A stretch of 64,000 bases of DNA from Adineta ricciae (lineage: Eukaryota > Rotifera > Eurotatoria > Adinetida > Adinetidae), in the NCBI GenBank assembly GCA_905250025.1, contig CAJNOJ010000131.1:186001-250000 (forward strand), read 5' to 3'. A program made the position numbers and the translations under genes. Positions 12,393 to 25,724 of this stretch are shown here, one piece after another. The notes under the pieces were generated by a model. It was not told where the DNA came from, did no database searches, and was given only the letters and a program-made list of their open reading frames with translations. Each line of letters opens with the position of its first letter. Position 1 is the first letter of the stretch.

Positions 12393-14234
12393 ATGATGTT
12401 GGCGAGATTTCTCATCAGACGAACTTATCGTTCCAATCCGAATACCATTCAATGGAATAAAACCATTCGAACTCATCAAATCAATGGAAATTATCAACAA
12501 GCTCTGAAGTTGTTTCAAATTGGTATTGAGAAAAACACATTCGAACCCAATTCTCTCACCTATTTCACAATGCTTGATATTTGCAAGGAGCTGAAATCTC
12601 TTCCAGTTGTTCGTACTATTCACAATTTAATCGACGCATCAAAAAATCGCGACCGAGAAGTGTTCTCCGATCCACGAATTCGATCGTCATTAATGGATGT
12701 TTATATTAAATGTCAAGACATCGATAGTGCCTATCGAGTATTTCAATCGATGTCTGAACGAAATGTGATTGATTGTTGTGGTTTAATGACTGGTTTGAAT
12801 CAACAAGGCAAATATGAGAAAACATTGGAACTATCAAAACAAATTCCATCAGCGATGAAATACTCATCAGCACTTCTTTGTAGTCTGATCCTACAGGCAT
12901 GTGGTGAATTAAAACGATATGACGAAGGATGTGAAATTCATCGAAATGGACAAAAATTTCTTCCTGAACATAAGATTTTCATGAATGAATTGATGAATTT
13001 CTATTTAAAACTTCATCGGGAAAAACAAGCATTGGATATTTTCGAAACCTATTCAACTCATCAAACAGTTATTGATTACAGTTTGTTAATGAAGTACTAC
13101 AACCGTCACTATCAACCAGAGAAAACCATCGAGTTGTATTTTCGTTTGAAAAACAATACACAGATCCCAATGGATCATATTATTTATGTTCTTGTTTTGC
13201 AAGCCGTCGCAAATGGATGTTGTTTACAAACAAGTGAACAAATCTGTCAAGATGCGAAAAAGTTTGGAATCAATATGGATGTGGAAAATGCCTTGATCAA
13301 CATGTACGGTAATTGATGAGATTATAGGACTCACAAAATCAAATGTTTCCCTCCACGAAGAGACATCATACTTAAGTAACTTTTTCTGTTTTATTTAGGA
13401 AAACTGGGCGATCTCGATCAAGCAGAGAAAGCGTTCCATTCAATGGCGAAGCACAACATTGTTTCATACAATATATTACTCAATCTTTATGGTCTTTACC
13501 ATCAATCTGATAAAGCTTTGAAGATCTACCAACAAATGTGTCAGCAGGGCCATCGACCGGATGATAAAACATATGTTTTGCTACTTCATGGATTAGGCAA
13601 AACACCAAGTAAGATTAAAGATACAAAACGAATCTTTGCAAGTGTTGAAGAGAGTAAACGTGGACCAATGTTAACTTCGGCGATGATTGCCGCATTAATC
13701 CGAGCCGAATTATTCGATGAAGTGAATGATTTGTTAAAGATTACACCCAAAGAACATATTTTGTTCTATGCAATCAAAGCTAATCTCACCGACAAGTCTC
13801 ACGATAAATTTACCTATCCAACAACTATAACCAATGAACAAGTAGCGTTATATGACTTGTTAATGAGTAATATCTATACGTATGCCGGTTTACACGATCG
13901 GTTAACAAAAGTCGATGAGATTTTGTATGAGAATTCGACATTGAAGGCAATGTTGTCTTATTCTTGGCTGGAAAACTCCAATGGACGAATCGAATATTTC
14001 AAAAGTGAAAATTCCGAATTGAAAAATTGTGAACATACAGAGAAACTCGCACTCACGAATGCATCGAATCAGAATTTATCATCGATTTTGATCGGAAAAA
14101 ATCATCGCATGTGTAACGAATGCCATGAATATTTTAAAAAATTCTCGATTAAAAGAAAAGTTTCTGTACGTGATTCCACTCGTTTTCATCTATTTTCAAG
14201 TGGAGTTTGTTCTTGTGAAGCTTCTTCATCTTGA
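12393..14234 (+). CDS. Plant-type pentatricopeptide repeat protein with C-terminal E and DYW-like deaminase domain
   Basis: Two exons (12393-13308, 13399-14234) give 583 residues. The N-terminus is Arg-rich with no acidic residue in its first 20 positions, like a mitochondrial presequence. Residues from about 20 to 440 read as helical PPR repeats of the PLS kind (stretches such as NVIDCCGLMTGLNQQGKYEK and NIVSYNILLNLYGLYHQSDK). An E-like segment follows (LMSNIYTYAGLHDR). The C-terminus matches the DYW cytidine deaminase: HTEKLA with zinc-binding H518 and catalytic E520, CNECH with C544 and C547, and RFHLFSSGVCSC with H569, C576 and C578. The final DYW tripeptide is replaced by an SSS ending, the PG box is degenerate, and the section between the PG box and HTE is some 40 residues shorter than in plants. 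In land plants such proteins edit organelle RNA from C to U. The start lies directly behind an acceptor-like AG at 12391-12392. Confidence 0.9.
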
Positions 14235-14304
14235 TACGACTTGTCTTTCATTCATTTTTGTTCTAGATATATTCTATGAAGAATTATTAATTCGCACTCG
14301 TAAT
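14235..14304 (+). promoter_or_regulatory. Very short PPR-DYW/AKT spacer with acceptor site
   Basis: The PPR-DYW stop codon ends at 14234, and a pyrimidine-rich acceptor (TTTTTGTTCTAG, AG at 14265-14266) follows after about 30 bases. The AKT start is at 14305. There is no AATAAA and hardly room for a promoter. The arrangement fits a downstream cistron receiving a spliced leader. This is inference from spacing and sequence only. Confidence 0.55.
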
Positions 14305-16824
<2,520 letters not shown>

Positions 16825-19365
16825 AATGATGACGAGGTGTCAGATTCAATTTTGTACTTATATTCGATTCAAATGAAATGATTGCATGAGAATTCTCCTT
16901 TAAATGATATTGCGATGTCTTATTCTCTTTTGTTTGTTATTCAAATCAATTTTTCATGTCGTGTTGGTCTGTCGGTGAAACATATACATATATGAAAATC
17001 TTTTGTCTTCTGTAGTTAGCAATAAATTTTAATATCACCATCTTTTGCTGCTTGTCTAATAAAATCTTATCAATTATAAGAAAACAGACATTTTTTACTA
17101 AATTGATATCAGTGTTCAAGTTTTCAATTGAAGTTGAGCTACTGTTGAATAAGATAATCAAGCATGACTTCTCATAATTCTTTTATTCTATATGTCGAGT
17201 AATTAAAGAGGGTAGTGTACATAAGAGACAAAGTTCTCTCGATATAATTAGTTCTACTTGTGTCATAATGTAAAAAACTTGTCAGCACAGCTCCTTTGGA
17301 ACTAAAATGTGGAACTCACATGCGTATGTTTCGAGAGCGAGAATGTGGATGATGATACAATGTTGACAAATCAAACTCATACTCATGTCTGTAATATGAT
17401 TAGATGCTAAATATGACGAGATTTATCGTTAACACAAAGGGATGTATAGTCAAGCGCGCCTCTCACGAAGAAATAGTAGAATAAGGCTGCATCTGTAATA
17501 GTGCCAAAAGGTTTTTAATTAATTCTGATGCTTATTAAGGGGTAGACTATTCTCTCTCTTGATCGCAGATTATGAACGTAGCTGGTCTTGTAATGAAAGA
17601 AATGTTTCCAATGCTGTTCCATCCCATTTATCTCCATGGTAACATTATCTGTATTGATTTCATGAACGTCAAGGTGTACGAGAAGAAGCAGGTGTCACAG
17701 GAGGTATGGGCCTGTTGCTCGAGCGTCCTTACTCCTCATAAGGTCATTTACATTAATTTTCATGTGTTTATAATGCTCAGAAATGTGTCATATTGTTTTA
17801 TATTTCATGTAGAACTCCTTTTGACGGTGTCTATATTTAATGGAAGTGCGAAGATGGGTTTGAAGAGGTAAGCGTGGCGCCAAGCGCGGGCTGCCGGGAT
17901 TGTCCTTCCACTGAATCGTTAAAATTATTAGAAACTTGATCATTTTCTCACAAATATATATGACTTCAGGAAGCTGGCCTTCAGAAAGGCGCAAGGAGCC
18001 CAACAGTTCTTCGAAAAATATAGGTAAATTCCACAAAAAGGATATATTGTTGAAATAGGAAGATTATACATGTCACATTATTCCTCCTTTTCCTATTCAC
18101 AAACTATCTGATATTTCTGTGTTAAACGCGTAGAATCGGTACGCAAAAGATGAACACAATAGAAATTCGTATGAACAGCAACCTTTTCTAACAGTAATAT
18201 GATAGTAAATATCTATTAGTTAAGAAAACCATGAAATTTTACAGTAAAACGTCAGTACTTATCGAGAAAAACTATAGTTAGAAAAGATATCATACTGTCA
18301 TTTTGTAGCTTAAAGGGTGACCTAAAGAATATGCGCAGTAATTTGGGAAAATCTAGCTGAAGTACGCAAAATTTTCTGACTGAAACGTCTCAAGCCGAAG
18401 TTCATGTCTTTTTATAAGTCACGTCGCTAGCGACCACTTCTCCCCCGCAGATTCTTCGGATAAGGTTTTTTAGTGTTGATTTTACTATGGTGTGTAGAGC
18501 AGGCTAGCGTGCATGACATGCATAAAAATCAGCTGTGGCTGAGCTTGTTATACAACGTTACATACGCAGAAAGTGTGCGGTGTCACGTCACTATTTAAAT
18601 GATTTTGTCCATACATACTGATACACGTGACTAATGGTTAAGAAATCGTCGACACGAACGCGTATCACGAATGACTATGATGCCCATTATGCCCCTATAT
18701 CGTTCCACCACAGCATTGTCGTCGTCACGTAGAAAACGACACAGTTTGTCAAAATTCCAGTAACTCGTATCCAACGTATGATGCACTATAGACAGAAGAT
18801 GTTGAAGGCGCAACACTACTTAGTCCAAGAAATGCAAAACAAACATCAATTGAGGGTAAATAGCGAAATATGAGCAGTATTAACTCATTAGGTAATGATT
18901 CAAATGTACTTATGTGCATCGCTCACATTATTCAATCTGTTCATTTTCTTGAAATTTATATTGTTCGCCCTCTCGTATAGACAGACAGCCATTGTTCATA
19001 TACACGGCTGATGAGACGATTCGACAACACTGTGTAACGGCATACGTCTTCAATTTAATCTTAAACGTCAAGAGATAGAACGAACATTTATGTATAAAGA
19101 ACTATTTTACAAGTCAAAACTTTCAATAGATCTTCTCCACGCAGACGGTAAATACGGTATGATGCTATGATATTGATCAGGAGTAAGTTATCCAAAATGA
19201 ATGATTTGATCTGAATCGTAAATATGAATCATATTCAATCTTTTGATTTGTTAGAATAGAAATATGTATGAACATTTTATTTCCAAAAAGATCACTTTCA
19301 CTGGAGAAATACAATCGTTGCCTATGTTGTCAAAATTCCTACATTAAAATAAATAAATATAAGAA
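16825..19365. other. 2.5 kb without a recognised gene
   Basis: The first few hundred bases are presumably the AKT 3' UTR. From about 17.2 to 19.1 kb the sequence has more CpG-containing words than its surroundings (for example around 17450, 17870 and 18650). Several reading frames of 60-100 codons are open, but none resembles a known protein, and no terminal inverted repeats were seen. A decayed mobile element is possible but not shown. Confidence 0.35.
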
Positions 19366-19650
19366 CTACGAAGCTTCCAGTTGAACACTTTGATTGTTCG
19401 ACGTATTAATACTCGTATCTACTTGAGAAATATTCCTTGCTAGATTTCGTCCGCTTATAGAAAACAATCGATTGATCACAGGTCCTTTCGGATTTCTGAT
19501 TGAATTCAATGAATAATTTTCTTCCTCATCTTCATCATCGGATCTCGATAGATCAAATTCAGTCGTAGCATAAAACAGATTTTTCACACCATTTTGGTTC
19601 GGATTCGCATCCACTGGTTCCTGCTTCTTCATGCACTGAATACAACCCAT
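19366..19650 (-). CDS. Small protein with predicted dual N-terminal acylation (MGCIQC)
   Basis: A single open frame of 94 residues starts MGCIQCMKK. Gly2 followed by Cys3 and Cys6 is the classic context for N-myristoylation plus palmitoylation, as in Src-family kinases and other membrane-anchored signalling proteins. The middle has an acidic run (SRSDDEDEEEN) and the rest is Ser/Asn/Gln-rich and likely disordered. An AATAAA on this strand lies near 19270-19280, downstream of the stop. I recognise no family. The coding call rests on the acylation signal, composition and polyA signal, so it is moderate. Confidence 0.5.
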   Translation of the reverse strand: MGCIQCMKKQEPVDANPNQNGVKNLFYATTEFDLSRSDDEDEEENYSLNSIRNPKGPVINRLFSISGRNLARNISQVDTSINTSNNQSVQLEAS

Positions 19651-20219
19651 GGCTATATCATCAACATGAAAACTCTTTCATCGAATATACCCTTAAAAGA
19701 TAAGATGATAAAAGATGCGTCATCAACGAATGTTTCAATCGTCGAAAGCGTTACGACAAATCTCAAAAGCAGATTATTCACGTTCAAAGTTATCTTCTTC
19801 ATCAACGAGACGAACGTCCATGAGCATAAATCTTGAGTAAGTGAAAGATGTTCAAGCTTTGCATACTTGACATGTGGTGTCCTCTAACGCATTAACGCGC
19901 ATGACTAACAATGTCAGAATTAGGTTACTCAGTTCAAAGTTTTAATTAAGAATCAGCTTTTTTTTCTTTGTGAATGTTGTTGAATGTTCATTTCAAATCG
20001 AATACAAATCATTTGTCGCTCTTTGCATAACATTTTTTAAACCAATAATTGAACATCTTTTCAAGTTCTTTCTTCTCGAGTATTTTGTCTCGTCCTCTAT
20101 CGTTTTTCTCATTCTCACAATCTGACTATTCATATTTCGTCAGCTACGCACTGGTTACACATTCTTCGAACTTTTTTTTGTAGATTAAACAATTTAATAC
20201 ATCTAGTCGTCCCCCGATC
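19651..20219. other. Intergenic, divergent promoters
   Basis: This sits between the divergent small acylated protein and cyclin B, so promoters for both are expected here. A T-rich tract near 20170 followed by TTTGTAG could be a splice acceptor ahead of the cyclin start. Nothing else is supported. Confidence 0.35.
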
Positions 20220-21582
20220 ATGAACCATTATTCCGCTTTTCTTCGTCCATCTCATGGAAAATCAACGAATAATGAAAACGATGAAAATTCCTCGATCAAA
20301 AATCTCTTTCTGAAACATTTAACAAAGTCGCAACAAAATGCGTTAACGAATAATAGTGGTAAAGGTACCACGCGTGGTATTCTTAGTGATGTTGGCAACA
20401 GACAGGTGCCAAACAAGTCCACAGTGATCGAACAATGTGTTGAAACAAAAGCTATTCTAACTGTACCTGCACAAGCAGCAAGTTTACCGATAATTGTCAG
20501 TAAGATCGAAGAAATTACTTTGAATGATAAACAACAAAAAGCCGAACCTGTTGTTTATGAGCCATTCACAAAACTCGCGCAGGTTCCACCAGAATTTGAT
20601 TGTGACACTGTCGATCAAGCGAATATCATCACCGCTTCGGAATATGTCGTAGACATTTGTCTATACTGGCGTGAACTAGAACAAAAAACACCTATTCGAC
20701 AAAATTATTTACTGAATCGTGCTGAAGGTAGAGAGACAAAGACGTTCAATTGAGTTTTATGTCGAGTTGTTTAGGTACAGCATCACCTCAAAATCGAGCG
20801 GTGTTAATCGATTGGCTCTATCAAGTTCATGACCGTTTCAAATTACTCTCGGACACATTTCATATGACAATTCAACTCATTGATCGATATTTACAAATAA
20901 TCGATGCATCCAAACATGAATTACAATTGATCGGATCGACTGGTACGAAAAGTCTCGCCGCCATCGATATTCTTCATTGTTCTGTTGCCTTTTAGCTTTG
21001 TTAATTGCATGCAAATACGAAGAAATGACTATTCCCGGTATGAATGATTTCGTCTATGTATCTGACAATGCTTACTCGAAAGAAGAGATGAAAGAAATGG
21101 AACGCCGTATTATTTCGACCTTATCGTATGATCTTGGCCGACCATTATCAATAAATTTTCTTCGCCGATATTCGAAAATCGTTCAGGCAACCGATATCGA
21201 ACATACTCTCGGCAAATATCTCTTGGATTTAACATTCACCGATCATTCATTTTCACATCTATGCCCATCTTACATTTCCGCATGTGCATCCTTTCTCTCA
21301 CGTTATTTATTTGCATACAAACGTTTAACATCCACAACATCGATCAATGCTCTTATCGAACTTCTTTGGCCAAGTCAATTCATGCAATATCACACGAATT
21401 ACACATTCGATCAATTGCGTCCAGGTATTGAACAATTAGGTCAATTGTTAATTGCTCAAGAAACAACGAAATTACGAAGTGTACAAAAGAAATTCTCGCA
21501 AAGTAATCTCTTTTCAGTTGCTCAACATAGTTATTGCAAAGGTGCCTATGTTCAAACGGCACTAGCACGTCTCTCGAAATGA
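20220..21582 (+). CDS. CCNB: B-type cyclin
   Basis: Three exons (20220-20727, 20775-20942, 20996-21582) give about 420 residues. A destruction box RGILSDVGN lies at residues 52-60, the signal for APC/C-mediated ubiquitination at the end of mitosis. The cyclin box carries family stretches NRAVLIDWLYQVHDRF, LQLIGSTALLIACKYEEM (completed across the second intron) and DNAYSKEEMKEMERRII, followed by LGRPLSINFLRR, which is very typical of B cyclins. The C-terminal cyclin fold follows and the protein ends near a Ser/Lys-rich tail. It activates CDK1 for mitotic entry. B1/B2 versus B3 type was not resolved. The next gene, ARL2BP, begins about 400 bases downstream on the same strand, with AATAAA signals in between. 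Confidence 0.93.
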
Positions 21583-21991
21583 TCATAAAACAATCGGCGT
21601 TTTTTTTTATTCGTTAGATAGCTTATGCGTATGAAAATATCTTTCTTTCTTTTTCCAAATGTCAGATGAATGAAACTTTTCAGATAAAAAAAAAACCATC
21701 GGTGAGGTTCTCTTCTGCAATCTATCAGATTCCTATGTTCGTTAGTCTGATCAGATCTATACGCGTTAGATAAATACTTTCTAAAACTTCTACTCTGTGA
21801 ATATCAATGTTTGTTATCTTTTTTTTTAACTTAGAAAAATTAATCGTTGGAAATATGTGTGTGAACATTAGAGATGTGTATGTCAGATATATCAATAAAT
21901 AAACTCAATGAAAATGACTTTTTCTTCGCTTGGATTCTCATTGAAAAGTTCTGCATTGAGGAATTCTCTTCTTTTCTTTTCATTGTAGATC
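21583..21991. other. Cyclin B 3' region and spacer
   Basis: The spacer is AT-rich with AATAAA near 21894. It ends in TTTTCATTGTAG (AG at 21987-21988), immediately before the ARL2BP start codon, an acceptor-like site. Confidence 0.4.
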
Positions 21992-22618
21992 ATGGCAGGT
22001 ACTACGGTTGACTTGAATTTCAACGATACGGAAGATGTGGATGAAACATTTGCTTCACATAAGAGCAATGATCCTGAAACAGAGCAATTTGATCAAACAA
22101 TTGGTCTGATTGAAGATATGATCATGGATGATGAGTTTCGTTCGATCCAACAATCGTTTTTAGCTAAATACGCGCATGAATTCGATCCTGATCTAGATGA
22201 AAATAAGTTAATCTATACGGATATTCATAAGGAATACTTAACAATAGTCGAAGATTTTGTTCTGAATAAAATCAAACGTGCGCAACCGAATTTCAATTTA
22301 GACGTCTTCATGAAACAATTCGAATCTCGACAAGACGAGTTAGAAGGCGAAATCTTCGAGTTTCTTTTAACATTCACTGATTTCGTCGTTTTTAAAGAAT
22401 GGATGCTCGATCATCGTCGTGCTGCGAATCTACCCTTATTAGACGTGAATTCTTGTTTACAATCGATCAGTTTACAAAGCGCACGCGGAACAAATCCAAC
22501 GCCCTTACTCGACCAAGTTAAACTTGATGAGGATAATTCAACAACACCAGCTAAATCTCTCGATTTTGGTATTACGGGAATACAAATAAAAAAATCGCAA
22601 AATCCGAAAAAGAAATGA
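21992..22618 (+). CDS. ARL2BP: ADP-ribosylation factor-like 2-binding protein (BART)
   Basis: A single exon encodes 208 residues. Family stretches are EDMIMDDEFRSIQQSFL, ENKLIYTDIHKEYLTIVE and EIFEFLLTFTDFVVFKEWML, covering the all-helical BART domain (residues about 35-150). The remaining C-terminus is Ser-rich and ends in a Lys-rich tail, somewhat longer than in human BART. ARL2BP binds GTP-loaded ARL2 and ARL3 and acts at centrosomes, basal bodies and cilia; it also helps retain STAT3 in the nucleus in vertebrates. The ATG follows an acceptor-like TTGTAG after three bases, so it may be the trans-spliced first exon. Confidence 0.92.
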   Translation: MAGTTVDLNFNDTEDVDETFASHKSNDPETEQFDQTIGLIEDMIMDDEFRSIQQSFLAKYAHEFDPDLDENKLIYTDIHKEYLTIVEDFVLNKIKRAQPNFNLDVFMKQFESRQDELEGEIFEFLLTFTDFVVFKEWMLDHRRAANLPLLDVNSCLQSISLQSARGTNPTPLLDQVKLDEDNSTTPAKSLDFGITGIQIKKSQNPKKK

Positions 22619-22818
22619 AATTTTTGTACACAATGCATTTGAAAATTCGTTCGCCGTCCGTGGACTTTGAACCCTTCTATTTTGGACATTTGTTTTTAGT
22701 TTCTCTCGCTTTCTGTTATCTCGAACATTTCAGTGAATGACTAATAAAACGTACGCGTACCTTCCAATTACACTTGAATGACTCCAATAAATATGTTTTC
22801 ATATGCTTTTAGATCGAA

Positions 22819-24295
22819 ATGGCTCGTGAAATTCGTTTTATAAATCGAACTCTGTCTGATGGGTTATTGCAAATCTTTCGTTCTAGTCCTTTTCTCGGAA
22901 TACTTTCATTTCTAATCGTGATTATTATTTCATCTGTGATACCATTGTCGTTCCTTTGGTTAATACAATATTTTCTATTTGACTCAGCTTTTATTACAAT
23001 TCAATCATCTTGTCTACGTAATTTATTGACCATTTGGTCCATAGCAGAAGTCGGATTTTTGATTTATCAGTGTTATTTGTACAGAAAGATTCAACATCCG
23101 ACTCAACCGCCATCGATAACCTCAAGCGAACGTGATCAACTTGTTTCATATGCGCTTCGAAACATTAAGGATGTGTCTCGTACACTGAGTAAATGGTTTA
23201 TGGATTGTCCGTTCGAAGACATTGATCGAGAAAGTATCGCTGGTTGGTTAGCATTTGCATTTTACTCGAAATATCTTAATGATTTAACTGAGAGTGAATA
23301 TAATGAAATCGATTGTTTCATCGAAAAAGTTCAAGAGCAAACGCAAATGAAAGCAGCTACTGAAAAGTCATCGAGGAAAATCTTTTACATGAGACATATT
23401 CTCGATCCTGTTCGAGTTATTTTCCGTCCGTTGGCTTTCTACTTTGTCACTGATACGATAGTCAATGGAATCTTAGCAAAATGGAATTTATCTCTTCGAG
23501 GATACCGATTCGTTCAGGTAGGTCATTTACAATTTTGGACATTTTGTCAGGAAGGAAATGAGAATGAAGAACCTATTATATTCTTTCACGGAATTGGGGT
23601 GGGATTATTGACATATCAGCCGTTTATCTCTACTTTACATAAAAAATTTGCAAACAATCGCCGTATTATTCTCATTTCAATGCGATGTGTTTCAATGCGT
23701 TATCCATCGCTTCAAGACATTCCAAATATGTCCGAAACAAGCGAGTCAATCAAGCAGATCTTTGATCATTATCGAATAAAGAAGGCTGTTTTCATCGGTC
23801 ATAGGTACGTCGTATAAGTTCTTTCAAAAAAGTATTTTCCTATCCTCTGTTTGTAGTTATGGCACCGCTTGTCTTTCATGGGTTGTTCAGAAATGTCCGG
23901 AATTGATTTCTCGTGTAATCTTTGTCGATCCGATTTGTTTCGCGCTGTTCGAACCATATGTCGTTTATAATTTTGTCTATCGCACACCTTACAAATTGGG
24001 GCATTTCTATTTGTACTACTTCGTTTGTCGCGAAATGGGTATTTCGTATGTTGTCAGTCGACATTTCTGGTGGACGCAAAATAATTTGTATGTCGAGCAG
24101 ATCAAATCCTGTGCGAATGGAAAACTCCCCACATATGTTCTTTTATCCGAACGAGATTGCATTGTCAATTCGGATTTAGTTAGAGACTATTTGACTGATA
24201 ATCAAATTGAATACTATTGGGCACCGAAACTCTCTCATGGTGATTTTATGCACGATAAAGCAAGTTGGAAGAAAATTTGTGAATGGATTTCATAG
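22819..24295 (+). CDS. Membrane-anchored alpha/beta hydrolase
   Basis: Two exons (22819-23804, 23857-24295) give about 474 residues. One or two hydrophobic segments lie in the first 80 residues (LGILSFLIVIIISSVIPLSF and neighbours), suggesting membrane anchoring. The hydrolase core has the oxyanion-side motif FFHGIGVGLLTYQPF, then the nucleophile elbow GHSYG, whose Ser329 codon is split by the intron (AG before, T after). The acidic residue is probably in LLSERDCIVNSD and the histidine in LSHGDFMHD. Substrate is unknown. From memory the HGIGxGL style core is commoner in fungi, plants and protists than in animals, which would make transfer possible, but I cannot test it. The start follows an acceptor-like TTTTAG (AG at 22811-22812). 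Confidence 0.82.
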
Positions 24296-24966
24296 GTTTT
24301 TCAGTGTTCGTTTTGAATTTTCATAATAAATTTAACACTATTTTCACAACTCATATTGCAGGTGTTGAAATCTATTGAGAAGATATAGATTCGAATGTCT
24401 ATGTCATCTCGGTAGATTACAGCGGATGTTTTCATTAACTCTCTTCTTCACGATCTCTTATATCGAATGTCGGACTTATTTTTGCATTCAATTCATTAGA
24501 CTCTCTTCATCTTACTACAACTGCATTAAACTCATCAAATATTTAGTACTCAGATTTAGTTTCCTCTATCTTCACATCATTCTGGATTTAATATTAATGC
24601 ATAGTTAAGTATAGCAACACACACTAAATGATTCATCGAGGAGAAGAAAAAACAACATCCCGTCAGTCAAGGAAAGATCTTCCCTTTTTTTTTGTTTTTG
24701 TTATGGTGATTGTATAAAGCAAAATCCGACTAATCTCTGTATATTTATTTTTACGTATAATATTCGTGCAAATATATAACATACAAAACAGAACTATGAA
24801 TGGTCGAGAGAGCGAAAGAGAAGAACAGATGAGTAAGTAAAAAGCAATCACAGACAAAAGGCATCTCGTATGATAGAGTCATTAACACGCTGTCATCTCG
24901 CGTCAATAGTTACTTCATTTTTATCATCATGGTTAAATAAGCATCACTTTGAGATGATTGACAACG
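24296..24966. other. Intergenic, convergent 3' ends
   Basis: This lies between the hydrolase and the convergent membrane-protein gene. It contains an AATAAA on + near 24325 and T-rich tracts. No gene is supported. Confidence 0.35.
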
Positions 24967-25400
24967 TCAGACGTCGAATGGAGATACACCAGTAGAGTAT
25001 TCGTGTCCACCAACTACCGTCGCACCGCCGATCGTACTATCTCGTGAAACGTAAAGTGACGTGAAATTACAATGCCCATGCTTAGGATTATGACGGCGTG
25101 AAAGAATTGATGAAATATAAACAAGAATCCAAACTGTAATGATTAATGAGATTAATCCGATGTAAGGCCATAGAGCGAACGCAAGTGTAAACGAACTGGA
25201 TGTATTGATTTCCAAGGATGATGTTTCATTCGAATTGATTATAAAAAAGTTCTAGATGAGTAAAAATATAGGCTAAATCGTAGAGGCAAAACTTGATTAC
25301 TTACAACTGGTAAATAGATACGATTAGTATCTGTAGTTACAATAACAAAGGTCATTTCTTTTTCATCCATAATTCTGATAGTTATGTTGTATATGTCTCT
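24967..25400 (-). CDS. Single-pass membrane protein, 3' exons only (5' end unresolved)
   Basis: Two exons on the minus strand (25305-25400 and 24967-25251) join in phase to a 126-residue C-terminal part. The first contributes an extracellular-looking segment with possible N-glycosylation sites. Near the middle of the second is one transmembrane helix starting LWPYIGLISLIITVWILVYI, then a basic stop-transfer SRRHNPKHG and a short cytoplasmic tail. The ALWPxxGxx entry to the helix recalls basigin/neuroplastin, but the glutamate found inside that helix is absent and no immunoglobulin fold is seen, so the resemblance is weak. An acceptor at 25401-25402 shows that at least one upstream exon is missing from this model. 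I could not find it between here and the protease gene. Confidence 0.45.
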
Positions 25401-25724
25401 CTATAAGGCATTCTTATACTTCTATTTTTCTTTTTCTTTTACAGTCGATTCAGTATCTATTTTCTATTTCTTCTCCTCGCATTTCGCTTCTTTTCTATTT
25501 GTGCTAATAATACGTTCAACAGATAAAGTAGATTTATATATAGAACAAGAATTCCTCTAGAATTGGATACAATGGTTCTTTCTATTATTGTAAAATTAGT
25601 TCATTTTAAAATGCAGAGCTATTAATGGATTTTCTATTTTTATTTCAATGAAGAATTGTATATGGTTACGAGCATCACATATAACAAAAGTTCATTAAGG
25701 AACATCGATATTGATTTTCTCTGG
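25401..25724. other. Spacer with possible unplaced 5' exon
   Basis: This lies between the protease stop and the acceptor of the membrane-protein exon. It is AT-rich with pyrimidine tracts. A missing first exon of the minus-strand membrane protein may be here, but no reading frame with a start could be joined in phase. Confidence 0.3.

Noticed and set aside
24375..24608. 77-codon frame after the hydrolase
   Set aside because: Composition follows the T-rich spacer and there is no start context or motif.
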